This document shows, one piece after another, positions 48,657 to 55,941 of a stretch of DNA of 64,000 nucleotides. How positions within the stretch are numbered: position 1 is the stretch's first letter; each line of letters begins with the position of its first letter. Origin of the DNA: Halalkalibacter hemicellulosilyticusJCM 9152 (GTDB lineage Bacteria; Bacillota; Bacilli; Bacillales; Bacillaceae_D). Made by a program: the position numbers and the translations under genes. The stretch spans positions 124,001 to 188,000 of the forward strand of contig NZ_BAUU01000002.1 in the NCBI RefSeq assembly GCF_000513115.1. The letters are read 5' to 3'. The notes below the pieces were generated by a model, which searched no databases, was not told the DNA's origin, and saw only the letters and a list, made by a program, of their open reading frames with translations.

Positions 48657-48806
48657 GATGTTATTTCTTCACTGGAGGATAAGTATTTCTGTAGTGCCAA
48701 TTGGCTGATTATTTGAAGTTTATGGCAACAAAAACAAACATCGTCTGCGTTGCATTTTTTCCAATCCTTTAAGATGGATCTGAAACTCTTTCCACGTTAA
48801 TTTCAT
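48644..48806 (-). pseudogene. Possible decayed small gene, frameshifted (Cys-rich)
   Basis: On the minus strand, one frame from ATG 48806 reads MKLTWKEFQIHLK; the neighbouring frame continues DWKKCNADDVCFCCHKLQI and on to SSSEEITSKRF, stopping at 48644. Joining them needs one frame change near 48775-48785. The Cys pattern C-x5-C-x-C-C looks protein-like. No RBS is evident and the end runs into the kapB terminator, so this may be chance. Confidence 0.25.
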
Positions 48807-48951
48807 CTTCTAACTGCTTCTGGTACGCGGCATTCGCTTATCTTCCAACTTTTTTGACACCATTGCCATTCACCCCATTCTTATTTTCATCTATTATTAG
48901 AAAAGAGGGCATTTCTATTTTTCCACTAATCAAAGCGGACGAGAGGGGTGG
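48807..48951. other. Intergenic stretch with no supported gene
   Basis: Between the possible pseudogene and the repeat at 48952. Short minus-strand frames exist, but none has both an RBS and a family signature. Confidence 0.4.
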
Positions 48952-49035
48952 GCCGACTCCTGCAGGATGAAGGGCAAGTGGAAATCCACCGGCGCAGCCG
49001 GTTAGTTCCACGCCCGCCTGCGGAAAGCGTGCCCC
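48952..49035. repeat. Dispersed intergenic repeat, GACTCCTGC...GCGGAAAGCG type (copy 2)
   Basis: Starts GCCGACTCCTGCAGGATGAA and contains GCCTGCGGAAAGCG, with an inner GTGGAAATCCAC / CCGGCGCAGCCGG palindromic part. Clearly GC-richer than its surroundings. Closer to the general Bacillaceae repeat than the copy at 44697-44770. Confidence 0.65.
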
Positions 49036-49141
49036 CATCCGGTAGCGGGTTGAAGTACTCTTTTTATGACAGCAAGTCACATGTAAACTTCTTAAGAGTG
49101 GACAATCTTTCTAATAAATTAGAATCGATAAAATTCGTACT

Positions 49142-49174
49142 GTTTTTATGAAAGAACTCCACTTTCATAAAAAC
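49142..49174. other. Perfect 13-bp hairpin in the kapB-pucR gap
   Basis: GTTTTTATGAAAG, loop AACTCCA, CTTTCATAAAAAC, with no mismatch. No gene ends here, so its role is unclear; possibly a decayed transcription unit end. Confidence 0.55.
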
Positions 49175-49209
49175 TAAAAAATGCTGTAAAGGCTCGGCAC
49201 AACGCTTTG

Positions 49210-49236
49210 AAGAAAAGATGCTGTCGCGTTTTTCTT
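49210..49236. repeat. GCTGTCGC hairpin, copy 2 (3' of pucR)
   Basis: AAGAAAAGATGC, loop TGTC, GCGTTTTTCTT, four bases downstream of the pucR stop; same element as 37520-37546. Confidence 0.6.
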
Positions 49237-49239
49237 ATA

Positions 49240-50916
49240 CTAGATTTCCATGCCATATAGCCAAAGTCTAATACTTAAATCTAATAAAAATAAGTCATCT
49301 GCGTTTGAAAGTCGACAGTTGGTTAACGTTTCAATTTTCCGAAGTCGATACAATAGTGATTGTCTATGCAAGTTTAACTGCCTTGCTGTTTGACTAACAT
49401 TACCATGGTTCGCATGGTACGTAGTGAACGTATGAATGAGGTCGATTTGTCTCTTTTGTTCATAACGTAATAACGAACTTAATACAGAATAAGCTATTTC
49501 TTGTAGGTCTTTATTCAATAATAACAACTCTAACACACGGTCTACCTTTGTATCAGCGTAAACGGAGATTGTTCCTTCTCCTTTTCGTTTACGCCCAATA
49601 TCAATGGCTCTCTTTGCTTCTAAATAACTTTCGTTGAAACAAGAGTAGCCAAATTGGTTAGCAATTCCCCATGTTAATAGAACATATGGATAGAGCATTT
49701 GAATCCGTTTCTTTAATCGTTCAATAAATGTATTAGCATGACTAATGACATTATGCTCATTTGTTTCAATAAACAAGACAAATTCTTTATGTTGATAAGT
49801 GACTAATAACTTTATAGCCATTGATTTAGCTGTACGCTCAGCTTCTTCCTCAATATGCCTAATACATTCATGATGCCAATGGTCAAACGAAATAGGAAGG
49901 TGAGGATGTAAATCATAAGATTTCTTTAAATTTGAGACATGCAATATGAGACAAATATATGGTAAATGAATTTGATAATTAAGAGATTTGGCTCGCGAAC
50001 GTAATAATTCTGTTGAATGTATACTCCCTTGCGATAATTCCCAAACAAAATCGTCACGTAAACGCCATTCAGCTTCTTTTGCTGCCTGTTCATGAAGGAA
50101 ATGGATGGCAATAGCCGTAGTAACATGCTCAAGTAGCATTTTCCATTTTTTCTCCTCTGTTGGAGTAAGAGGTTCTTCTGAGAAATCACCGATCACAACA
50201 TAGCCTTGAACATGCCCTGTTAACTGTATGGACAGTTGAAGAGCATAATACTTGCGATCATATAAGACCCATTGAAAATCATTTTCTGTTTCTTGCTCCA
50301 GTCCATCTTCTAATAAAGACTTGTTTAAAGATTGTTGCCACGCCTTTTCTAACATAGGATTTAATTTCTTGTTATGACCTCGAATCATTCCTTTTTTATC
50401 AGCAATGATGACATCTGACTGAATCGAATCAGATACATGCTGGGCTACTACAGATAGGGATTGACCATTTAATATATAATCAAGCAAAGCTCGTCGGATT
50501 AATTCAATTCTTTCCACATATTCATGTTTATGTCGTTGCATGAGGTTCATTACTTCTTTAATAATATCTGAAAAGCGTGTCGTCCAAGCCAATTCGATTA
50601 AGGGAAGTTTATGACTTTCAGCAAGCTCGATAATAGACTGAGGAATTTCTTTCACATACGGACCAAACGCAATGGCTAATGCAGCTGCATTTGACGTGAT
50701 AATATCTTCTACAAATTCTTGAAAAGACTGTTCGTTTTCTGAAAAACTAACACCCGTTGTTAATACATATTCATTCTGGCGTACAAATGACTCGACAGGC
50801 GCCTCAATAACGGATATCCATTCCACTTTCTTTGTTGCCAATAAGTGATCACCACTATGAACCTTTGCTTTATTCAATATCGAAAGGGATTGAATGTCTT
50901 TTAAATAAATACTCAT
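49240..50916 (-). CDS. PucR-family transcriptional regulator, divergent from the ectoine operon
   Basis: 558 aa. The N-terminal purine-catabolism-regulator-like domain (residues about 8-125, with VEWISVIEAPVESFV and ALAIAFGPYVKEIP) is followed by a CdaR/GGDEF-like middle region and a C-terminal PucR-type helix-turn-helix (about 500-555: HGNVSQTARQLNLHRQSLLY then RLRKIE). RBS AGGTGGGTT. It is transcribed away from the five-gene catabolic operon, the usual layout for a pathway-specific regulator. Ectoine clusters in Proteobacteria use EnuR (MocR type) or AsnC-type regulators, so a PucR protein here would be a different control scheme. The ligand is inferred, not seen. Confidence 0.85.
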   Translation of the reverse strand: MSIYLKDIQSLSILNKAKVHSGDHLLATKKVEWISVIEAPVESFVRQNEYVLTTGVSFSENEQSFQEFVEDIITSNAAALAIAFGPYVKEIPQSIIELAESHKLPLIELAWTTRFSDIIKEVMNLMQRHKHEYVERIELIRRALLDYILNGQSLSVVAQHVSDSIQSDVIIADKKGMIRGHNKKLNPMLEKAWQQSLNKSLLEDGLEQETENDFQWVLYDRKYYALQLSIQLTGHVQGYVVIGDFSEEPLTPTEEKKWKMLLEHVTTAIAIHFLHEQAAKEAEWRLRDDFVWELSQGSIHSTELLRSRAKSLNYQIHLPYICLILHVSNLKKSYDLHPHLPISFDHWHHECIRHIEEEAERTAKSMAIKLLVTYQHKEFVLFIETNEHNVISHANTFIERLKKRIQMLYPYVLLTWGIANQFGYSCFNESYLEAKRAIDIGRKRKGEGTISVYADTKVDRVLELLLLNKDLQEIAYSVLSSLLRYEQKRQIDLIHTFTTYHANHGNVSQTARQLNLHRQSLLYRLRKIETLTNCRLSNADDLFLLDLSIRLWLYGMEI

Positions 50917-50945
50917 AACGAACCCACCTTTCTAATGATCTCAAT

Positions 50946-50973
50946 TTGTCAAAGGCGTATGATTATTTATGAT
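50946..50973 (+). promoter_or_regulatory. Putative promoter of the catabolic operon with GTATGAT boxes
   Basis: TTGTCA (50946-50951), 16-base spacer, TATGAT (50968-50973). The motif cGTATGAT occurs at 50956-50963 (inside the spacer), inverted as ATTCATAC at 50977-50984, and again at 51017-51024. The first two form an inverted pair overlapping the -10, a likely operator for the PucR protein. Confidence 0.45.
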
Positions 50974-51055
50974 AAAATTCATACAATTTGACGAATAGTT
51001 ACATACCATGGTTTTTCGTATGATAGTACTAACAAAAAAGAAAGAGGTGCTATTG

Positions 51056-52243
51056 ATGAAAGACATGACATGTCGTAATGCTACGAAAACCGTTTGGTCA
51101 GGTGAGAAAGAGTATTTAGTTCATGGAGCATCTCAAGTACCTGTCGTTCATAGTGTTGCTTATACGTATGATGACATTGATCAATGGTATGAGGTCGCAA
51201 CCGGTAAACAGAAGGGGCATATATATGGACGAAATACGAACCCAACTGTTCAAGCTTTCGAAGATAAAGTAAGAGCGCTTGAACGTGCTGAAGCAGCTAC
51301 AAGCTTCTCAACAGGAATGGCAGCAATCTCTAATTCATTATTAACATTTTTAAAGCCAGGAGATCGAGTTGTATCTATTAAAGATACGTATGGAGGAACA
51401 AATAAGATATTCACTGAATTTCTACCAAAGCTTCAAATAGAGGTCGATCTTGTTGAAACGGGTAACCATAGTAAAATGGAAGATGAAATAGCAAAAGGTT
51501 GTCAACTTGTCTATTTAGAAACCCCAACAAATCCTACAGTGAAAATAACGGATATTAAACGAATCACTAAAGCAGCACGACAAATGGGAGCTCTTGTTTT
51601 TGTCGATAACACGTTTGCCACACCGATAAATCAAAATCCGTTAATGATGGATGTCGATCTTGTCATTCATAGTGCAACAAAATTTCTTGGTGGTCATGCA
51701 GATGCGTTAGGTGGAGTTGTATGCGGCTCCAAAAATTTAGTAGAACAGATTTACCATTATCGAGAAATCAATGGAGCCTCACTCGATCCGATGGCCGCTT
51801 ATTTATTACTACGAGGTATGAAAACACTTGACATTCGAATGAAAAAACAGGAAGAAAATGCCCATCAAATTGCCGAATTTTTAAAATCTCATCGTAAAGT
51901 AGAAACCGTCTTTTATCCTGGCTTAAAAGACCACTTTCATCATGATATCGCCAAAAAACAAATGAGTGGATTTGGAAGTATGCTTAGCTTTTCATTAAAA
52001 GGTGAGATGGCTGCTGTAAGACAATTCCTACCCAATCTACAATTGGCTCATCGTGCCGCTAACTTAGGTGCAGTAGAAACGACCGTTGGACCTGCAAGAA
52101 CGACTAGCCATGTTGAAAATACAAAAGAAGAGCGACAAGAATTAGGAATACCAGAAGGGTTGGTGCGTTATTCAACAGGTATTGAAGATATAAATGATTT
52201 AATGGAAGACCTTGAGCAAGCTCTTCGCGTCGTAGGTGAATGA
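51056..52243 (+). CDS. Cys/Met-metabolism-type PLP enzyme (gamma-lyase/synthase family)
   Basis: 395 aa. Fold-type I enzyme of the cystathionine gamma-synthase/lyase and methionine gamma-lyase family. Visible are YGRNTNPTVQAFE, FSTGMAAI (PLP phosphate), the DTYGGT tyrosine, ETPTNPT, and the PLP lysine in HSATKFLGGHADALGG near residues 203-218; TVGPARTTSH replaces the usual C-terminal substrate block. ATG 51056 follows AGAGGTG. As first gene of the ectoine-hydrolase operon it probably acts on a gamma-amino substrate such as L-2,4-diaminobutyrate; that is inference. Methionine gamma-lyase activity is the conventional alternative. Confidence 0.85.
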   Translation: MKDMTCRNATKTVWSGEKEYLVHGASQVPVVHSVAYTYDDIDQWYEVATGKQKGHIYGRNTNPTVQAFEDKVRALERAEAATSFSTGMAAISNSLLTFLKPGDRVVSIKDTYGGTNKIFTEFLPKLQIEVDLVETGNHSKMEDEIAKGCQLVYLETPTNPTVKITDIKRITKAARQMGALVFVDNTFATPINQNPLMMDVDLVIHSATKFLGGHADALGGVVCGSKNLVEQIYHYREINGASLDPMAAYLLLRGMKTLDIRMKKQEENAHQIAEFLKSHRKVETVFYPGLKDHFHHDIAKKQMSGFGSMLSFSLKGEMAAVRQFLPNLQLAHRAANLGAVETTVGPARTTSHVENTKEERQELGIPEGLVRYSTGIEDINDLMEDLEQALRVVGE

Positions 52244-52244
52244 A

Positions 52245-53432
52245 ATGGATCTCTTTAACGAAATGGTAACATGGAGAAGACATTTACATCAATATCCAGA
52301 ATTAAGTTATGAAGAGTATGGTACGACTGACTATATCATTCAGCAGCTAAATTCCTTACCCCATGTGAAAATATTCCATGGAAAGGAATTAGTAGGCACT
52401 TCAACAGGATTAATTGCTGTTATAGGGGATGGAACAAAGCGAGGAATCGGGCTTAGAGCGGATATTGATGCATTGCCAATTGTAGAGGATCACATTTGTG
52501 AATATCGCTCTAAACATAACGGAATCATGCACGCTTGTGGCCATGATGGTCATACAGCGATGCTGATTGGAGCCATCCACAAGCTGTCCGCATTATTTCA
52601 AAACGGTCAATTAACAGGAAATGTCACATGTATTTTCCAACCAGCAGAAGAGGCAACAGATGATAACGGCCGAACAGGGGCTGAGTACATGATCGAATCC
52701 TCTCTGATCAAACAGTTAGACATGATTATGGCTCTACACCTTGACCCAACATTGCCATTAGGTCAAGTGAAGTTAACAACTGGACCTGTTATGGCGAATG
52801 TTGATACCTTTTCAATGATGATTCATGCAAAAGGTGGTCATGGAGGTTACCCTGAACAAACAAATGATCCGATTTGGCTTCTATCTCTTCTATTACCAGC
52901 TCTTTATAGCATGCCTGGTCGCCGTTTTTCACCTATGGAGCCTACTATTTGTAGTATCGGTCAAATTACTACAGGGACTTCGGCAAATGTCATCCCTTCG
53001 CAAGTTAAGTTAGAAGGGACGTGTAGAACGTATTCAGAAGAAGCTAGAGAATTTATGGAGCAGCAACTTCAGCAAATATGCGATTCACTATCCTCTTATG
53101 GTGGAGTTACACAACTACGCTATATGAAAGGCGAACCACAATTAAATAACGATAAAGATGTCGTACGCGAAATAAAAAAAAGTATACAACAAATAAATCC
53201 TCATGTAGAGATTCATCAAATTCCATATGGAATGGGTGGTGAAGATTTTAGTCATTTCACAAAGCGAATGAAAGGCGCATTCCTATTTATTGGCGCAAAA
53301 AAAGAAGAGCACATCGATACTACTTTACATCACCCATCCTTTGATTTCGATGAAAAAGCACTCTTATTCGGCATGAATACTCTTGTTCAGTTTGTGATTA
53401 ATCAATTAAGGAGTGATACCAATGGAACATAA
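52245..53432 (+). CDS. M20-family amidohydrolase/deacetylase (candidate N-acetyl-diaminobutyrate deacetylase)
   Basis: 395 aa, M20D dimetal hydrolase. Metal ligands: HACGHDGH (Cys/His, near residues 92-99), PAEE near 129-132, MALHLDP, and the late HHPSFDFDE; the dimerisation domain begins around GGHGGYPEQTNDP. Family enzymes remove acyl groups from N-acyl amino acids (hippurate hydrolase, B. subtilis YxeP). In this operon the natural job is deacetylation of N-acetyl-2,4-diaminobutyrate, a step done by the unrelated AstE-type DoeB/EutE elsewhere. ATG 52245 is two bases after the previous stop, so it is coupled. Confidence 0.85.
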   Translation: MDLFNEMVTWRRHLHQYPELSYEEYGTTDYIIQQLNSLPHVKIFHGKELVGTSTGLIAVIGDGTKRGIGLRADIDALPIVEDHICEYRSKHNGIMHACGHDGHTAMLIGAIHKLSALFQNGQLTGNVTCIFQPAEEATDDNGRTGAEYMIESSLIKQLDMIMALHLDPTLPLGQVKLTTGPVMANVDTFSMMIHAKGGHGGYPEQTNDPIWLLSLLLPALYSMPGRRFSPMEPTICSIGQITTGTSANVIPSQVKLEGTCRTYSEEAREFMEQQLQQICDSLSSYGGVTQLRYMKGEPQLNNDKDVVREIKKSIQQINPHVEIHQIPYGMGGEDFSHFTKRMKGAFLFIGAKKEEHIDTTLHHPSFDFDEKALLFGMNTLVQFVINQLRSDTNGT

Positions 53433-54489
53433 GATCGCTTTAATTGGTTTTGGTGGAGTGGGTCAAACGGTTATTGAATTACTCATTCAAAAGGAACAAA
53501 CGTTACACAGGCTAGGTCATACATTTGTTGTTGTTTCAATCTGTGATTTATATAAAGGGTCTATTCATGATGAAAATGGTTTAGATTTATTCAAAATAAA
53601 CGAACTAGTCAAATCAAATGATTCATTAGATTCTTATCCAACAACAACTAAACTTATTCGCGGCTGGTCGAGTAAAGAAACCATTATGAACACAAATGCT
53701 GATACGATTATCGAAATGACATTTACGAATACGAGTACAGGGCAGCCCGCTATCGATCATTGCTTAACAGCCTTTAAAAAGCAAAAAAACGTCGTGATGA
53801 CAAATAAAGGACCTGTAGCACTTGAATATAAACGACTCTATAATGAAGCCCAAGCAAACAGAGTAAAGTGGTATTTTGAAGGAGCCGTGATGAGTGGAAC
53901 CCCTGCATTACGACTACCTGAGGCGACCTTAGTTGCCAATACCATTTCGGAAATAAGTGGTATTCTTAATGGCACTTGTAACTTCATCTTAATGCGAATG
54001 GAAGAAGGAATATCTCTATCGGAAGCATTAAAAGAAGCTCAACAACTCGGTTATGCCGAAGCTGATCCAACCAATGATATAGAAGGCTACGATGTACTAT
54101 ATAAACTATTGATTTTAGCTAATGTCTTATTAGATGTACCACTAAAACGTGAAGATGTACAGGTTAAAAGTTTAACAACGATTTCAGAAGAGGATATGAA
54201 GATCGCTAAACAGAAAAATGCAAAATGGAAATATATCGGTTCAATCAAACATTTACCCACTGGAACGAAAGCAACCGTTCAGCCTGAGTTACTTTCAATG
54301 TCAGATCCACTTTCTGCCGTTTCTGGCGCGATGAATGCGATCACTTATGATTGCGACATCTCTGGCCCAATTACATTAGTCGGCGCTGGTGCCGGAAAGC
54401 CGGAAACAGCATATGCCGTATTAATTGATTTAATCACCTTAAATCAAGAGATAGGTGGTGATCGTAATGTCCATTCAAACCGTATTTGA
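53422..54489 (+). CDS. Homoserine dehydrogenase-like oxidoreductase, short form without ACT domain
   Basis: 355 aa. An N-terminal Rossmann fold (ALIGFGGVGQTVIELL, residues 5-20) is followed by the homoserine dehydrogenase catalytic domain: EGAVMSGTPALRLPE, GILNGTCNFIL, and AEADPTNDIEGYDVLYKLLI, which carries the conserved Asp/Glu and Lys. The C-terminal ACT domain of biosynthetic Hom is absent. It interconverts homoserine and aspartate semialdehyde. It overlaps the M20 gene by 11 bases and the dehydrogenase gene by 23, so it is a catabolic paralogue, not part of a thr operon. RBS AAGGAGTGAT. Confidence 0.85.
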   Translation: MEHKIALIGFGGVGQTVIELLIQKEQTLHRLGHTFVVVSICDLYKGSIHDENGLDLFKINELVKSNDSLDSYPTTTKLIRGWSSKETIMNTNADTIIEMTFTNTSTGQPAIDHCLTAFKKQKNVVMTNKGPVALEYKRLYNEAQANRVKWYFEGAVMSGTPALRLPEATLVANTISEISGILNGTCNFILMRMEEGISLSEALKEAQQLGYAEADPTNDIEGYDVLYKLLILANVLLDVPLKREDVQVKSLTTISEEDMKIAKQKNAKWKYIGSIKHLPTGTKATVQPELLSMSDPLSAVSGAMNAITYDCDISGPITLVGAGAGKPETAYAVLIDLITLNQEIGGDRNVHSNRI

Positions 54490-55906
54490 AAAAATGTTCG
54501 TAAACGGTGAATGGGTAGATACAAAGCAATATACAGAAGTATGTAATCCCGAAACAAATGAAATTATCGCTTACGTCCCAAAAGCAACAAAAGAAGATGC
54601 TTATCAAGCGATTGATAGCGCAATGGAAGGAGCATCTATTTCAGCACAATTACCACTTCATGAACGAGTACGTATATTGAAGAATACTACTTCTTATATT
54701 AACAACCATTTCGAGCAATTTGTTCATACAATTGTACAGGAAAGTAGTAAAACGATTCGAGAAGCAAGGAAAGAAGTAAAGCGTTGTATAAACACGCTAA
54801 CACTATGTGCAGAAGAAGCGAAACGATTAGAAGGAGAAACTATATCCTTTGCCCAAGTAGAAGGACACGAAGAACGAATCGGTTATAAATATCGATTCCC
54901 GATTGGCATTGTTTTAGCTATTACTCCTTTTAATGACCCTTTAAATTTAGTCGCACATAAAATGGGGCCAGCCATTGCAACAGGAAATGCAATCATCATT
55001 AAACCTTCAACCTTAACTCCACTTAGTACGCTACGATTAACGGAAGCTTTCTTAAAATCTGGATTACCGCCACACGTCGTAACGGTATTAACAGGGGACG
55101 GAGCCGAAATCTGCCCACCTATACTTGAACACAATGCGATCTCATTTATTTCATTCACTGGCGGTTATAAAACAGGCAAGAAAATATTCTCAGCAGCAGG
55201 AATTAAAAAAACGGTAATGGAGCTTGGTTCCAATTCACCAACCATCATTTTTGATGATGCTAATATCTCAAAAGCCGTCCATGATACGGTGCAAGGTGCA
55301 TTCAGTGTTGCTGGGCAAAATTGTTTAAGTGTACAACGAATTTACGTCATGTCTTCTATTTACCAGACATTTTTGAATCAATTTATTACCGAAACAAAGA
55401 ACTTAAAAGTGGGTTCAAAAAAACTAGAGTCAACCGATATGGGCCCAATGATTACAGAAAAAGAAGCAATACGTGTTGAAAGCTGGATTAGAGATGCTGT
55501 CGAACGTGGTGGGTCGATTTTATATGGGGGAAAACGAGAGGGGGCATTTCTAGAACCGACCGTTCTCACCGATGTTCCGAGTGAAGCAATCATTACACAG
55601 GAGGAAGTTTTCGGACCTGTTGTTTTAATTGAATCGTTTGAAACATTTTCAGAAGCAATTGAGAAAGCCAATCATACAAAATATGGATTGCAAGCTGGCG
55701 TGTTTACATCAAACATTCAGCGAGCATTATTAGCCATCAAGCAATTAGATGTAGGTGCAGTCATGATCAATGATAGTAGCGATGTTCGAATCGACAGCAT
55801 GCCATTTGGTGGGGTGAAACATTCTGGCATAGGCAGAGAAGGCGTTCGCTATTCCATGGAAGCTATGACTGAGTGGAAAGTAGTTGCTTTCCAAACGAAA
55901 GAATAA
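54467..55906 (+). CDS. Aldehyde dehydrogenase (candidate aspartate-semialdehyde oxidising, DoeC-like role)
   Basis: 479 aa. NAD(P)-dependent aldehyde dehydrogenase: ITPFNDPLN (Asn near residue 147), KPSTLTPLS, catalytic Glu in VMELGSNSP near 245, catalytic Cys in AGQNCLSVQ near 280, and EEVFGPVV near 380. The SSADH/ALDH-superfamily layout fits oxidation of a short semialdehyde. Next to a homoserine dehydrogenase and an ectoine hydrolase, aspartate semialdehyde to aspartate is the obvious reaction, as DoeC does in Halomonas; this is inference. ATG 54467 follows AGGTGGTG. Confidence 0.87.
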   Translation: MSIQTVFEKMFVNGEWVDTKQYTEVCNPETNEIIAYVPKATKEDAYQAIDSAMEGASISAQLPLHERVRILKNTTSYINNHFEQFVHTIVQESSKTIREARKEVKRCINTLTLCAEEAKRLEGETISFAQVEGHEERIGYKYRFPIGIVLAITPFNDPLNLVAHKMGPAIATGNAIIIKPSTLTPLSTLRLTEAFLKSGLPPHVVTVLTGDGAEICPPILEHNAISFISFTGGYKTGKKIFSAAGIKKTVMELGSNSPTIIFDDANISKAVHDTVQGAFSVAGQNCLSVQRIYVMSSIYQTFLNQFITETKNLKVGSKKLESTDMGPMITEKEAIRVESWIRDAVERGGSILYGGKREGAFLEPTVLTDVPSEAIITQEEVFGPVVLIESFETFSEAIEKANHTKYGLQAGVFTSNIQRALLAIKQLDVGAVMINDSSDVRIDSMPFGGVKHSGIGREGVRYSMEAMTEWKVVAFQTKE

Positions 55907-55941
55907 GGACCTTTTCATTAAAAAGAAAGAGGGTGGGGAGA

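Noticed and set aside
48838-49080. 80-codon minus-strand frame and an overlapping 67-codon + strand frame
   Set aside because: They are translations of the GC-rich intergenic repeat and have no RBS.
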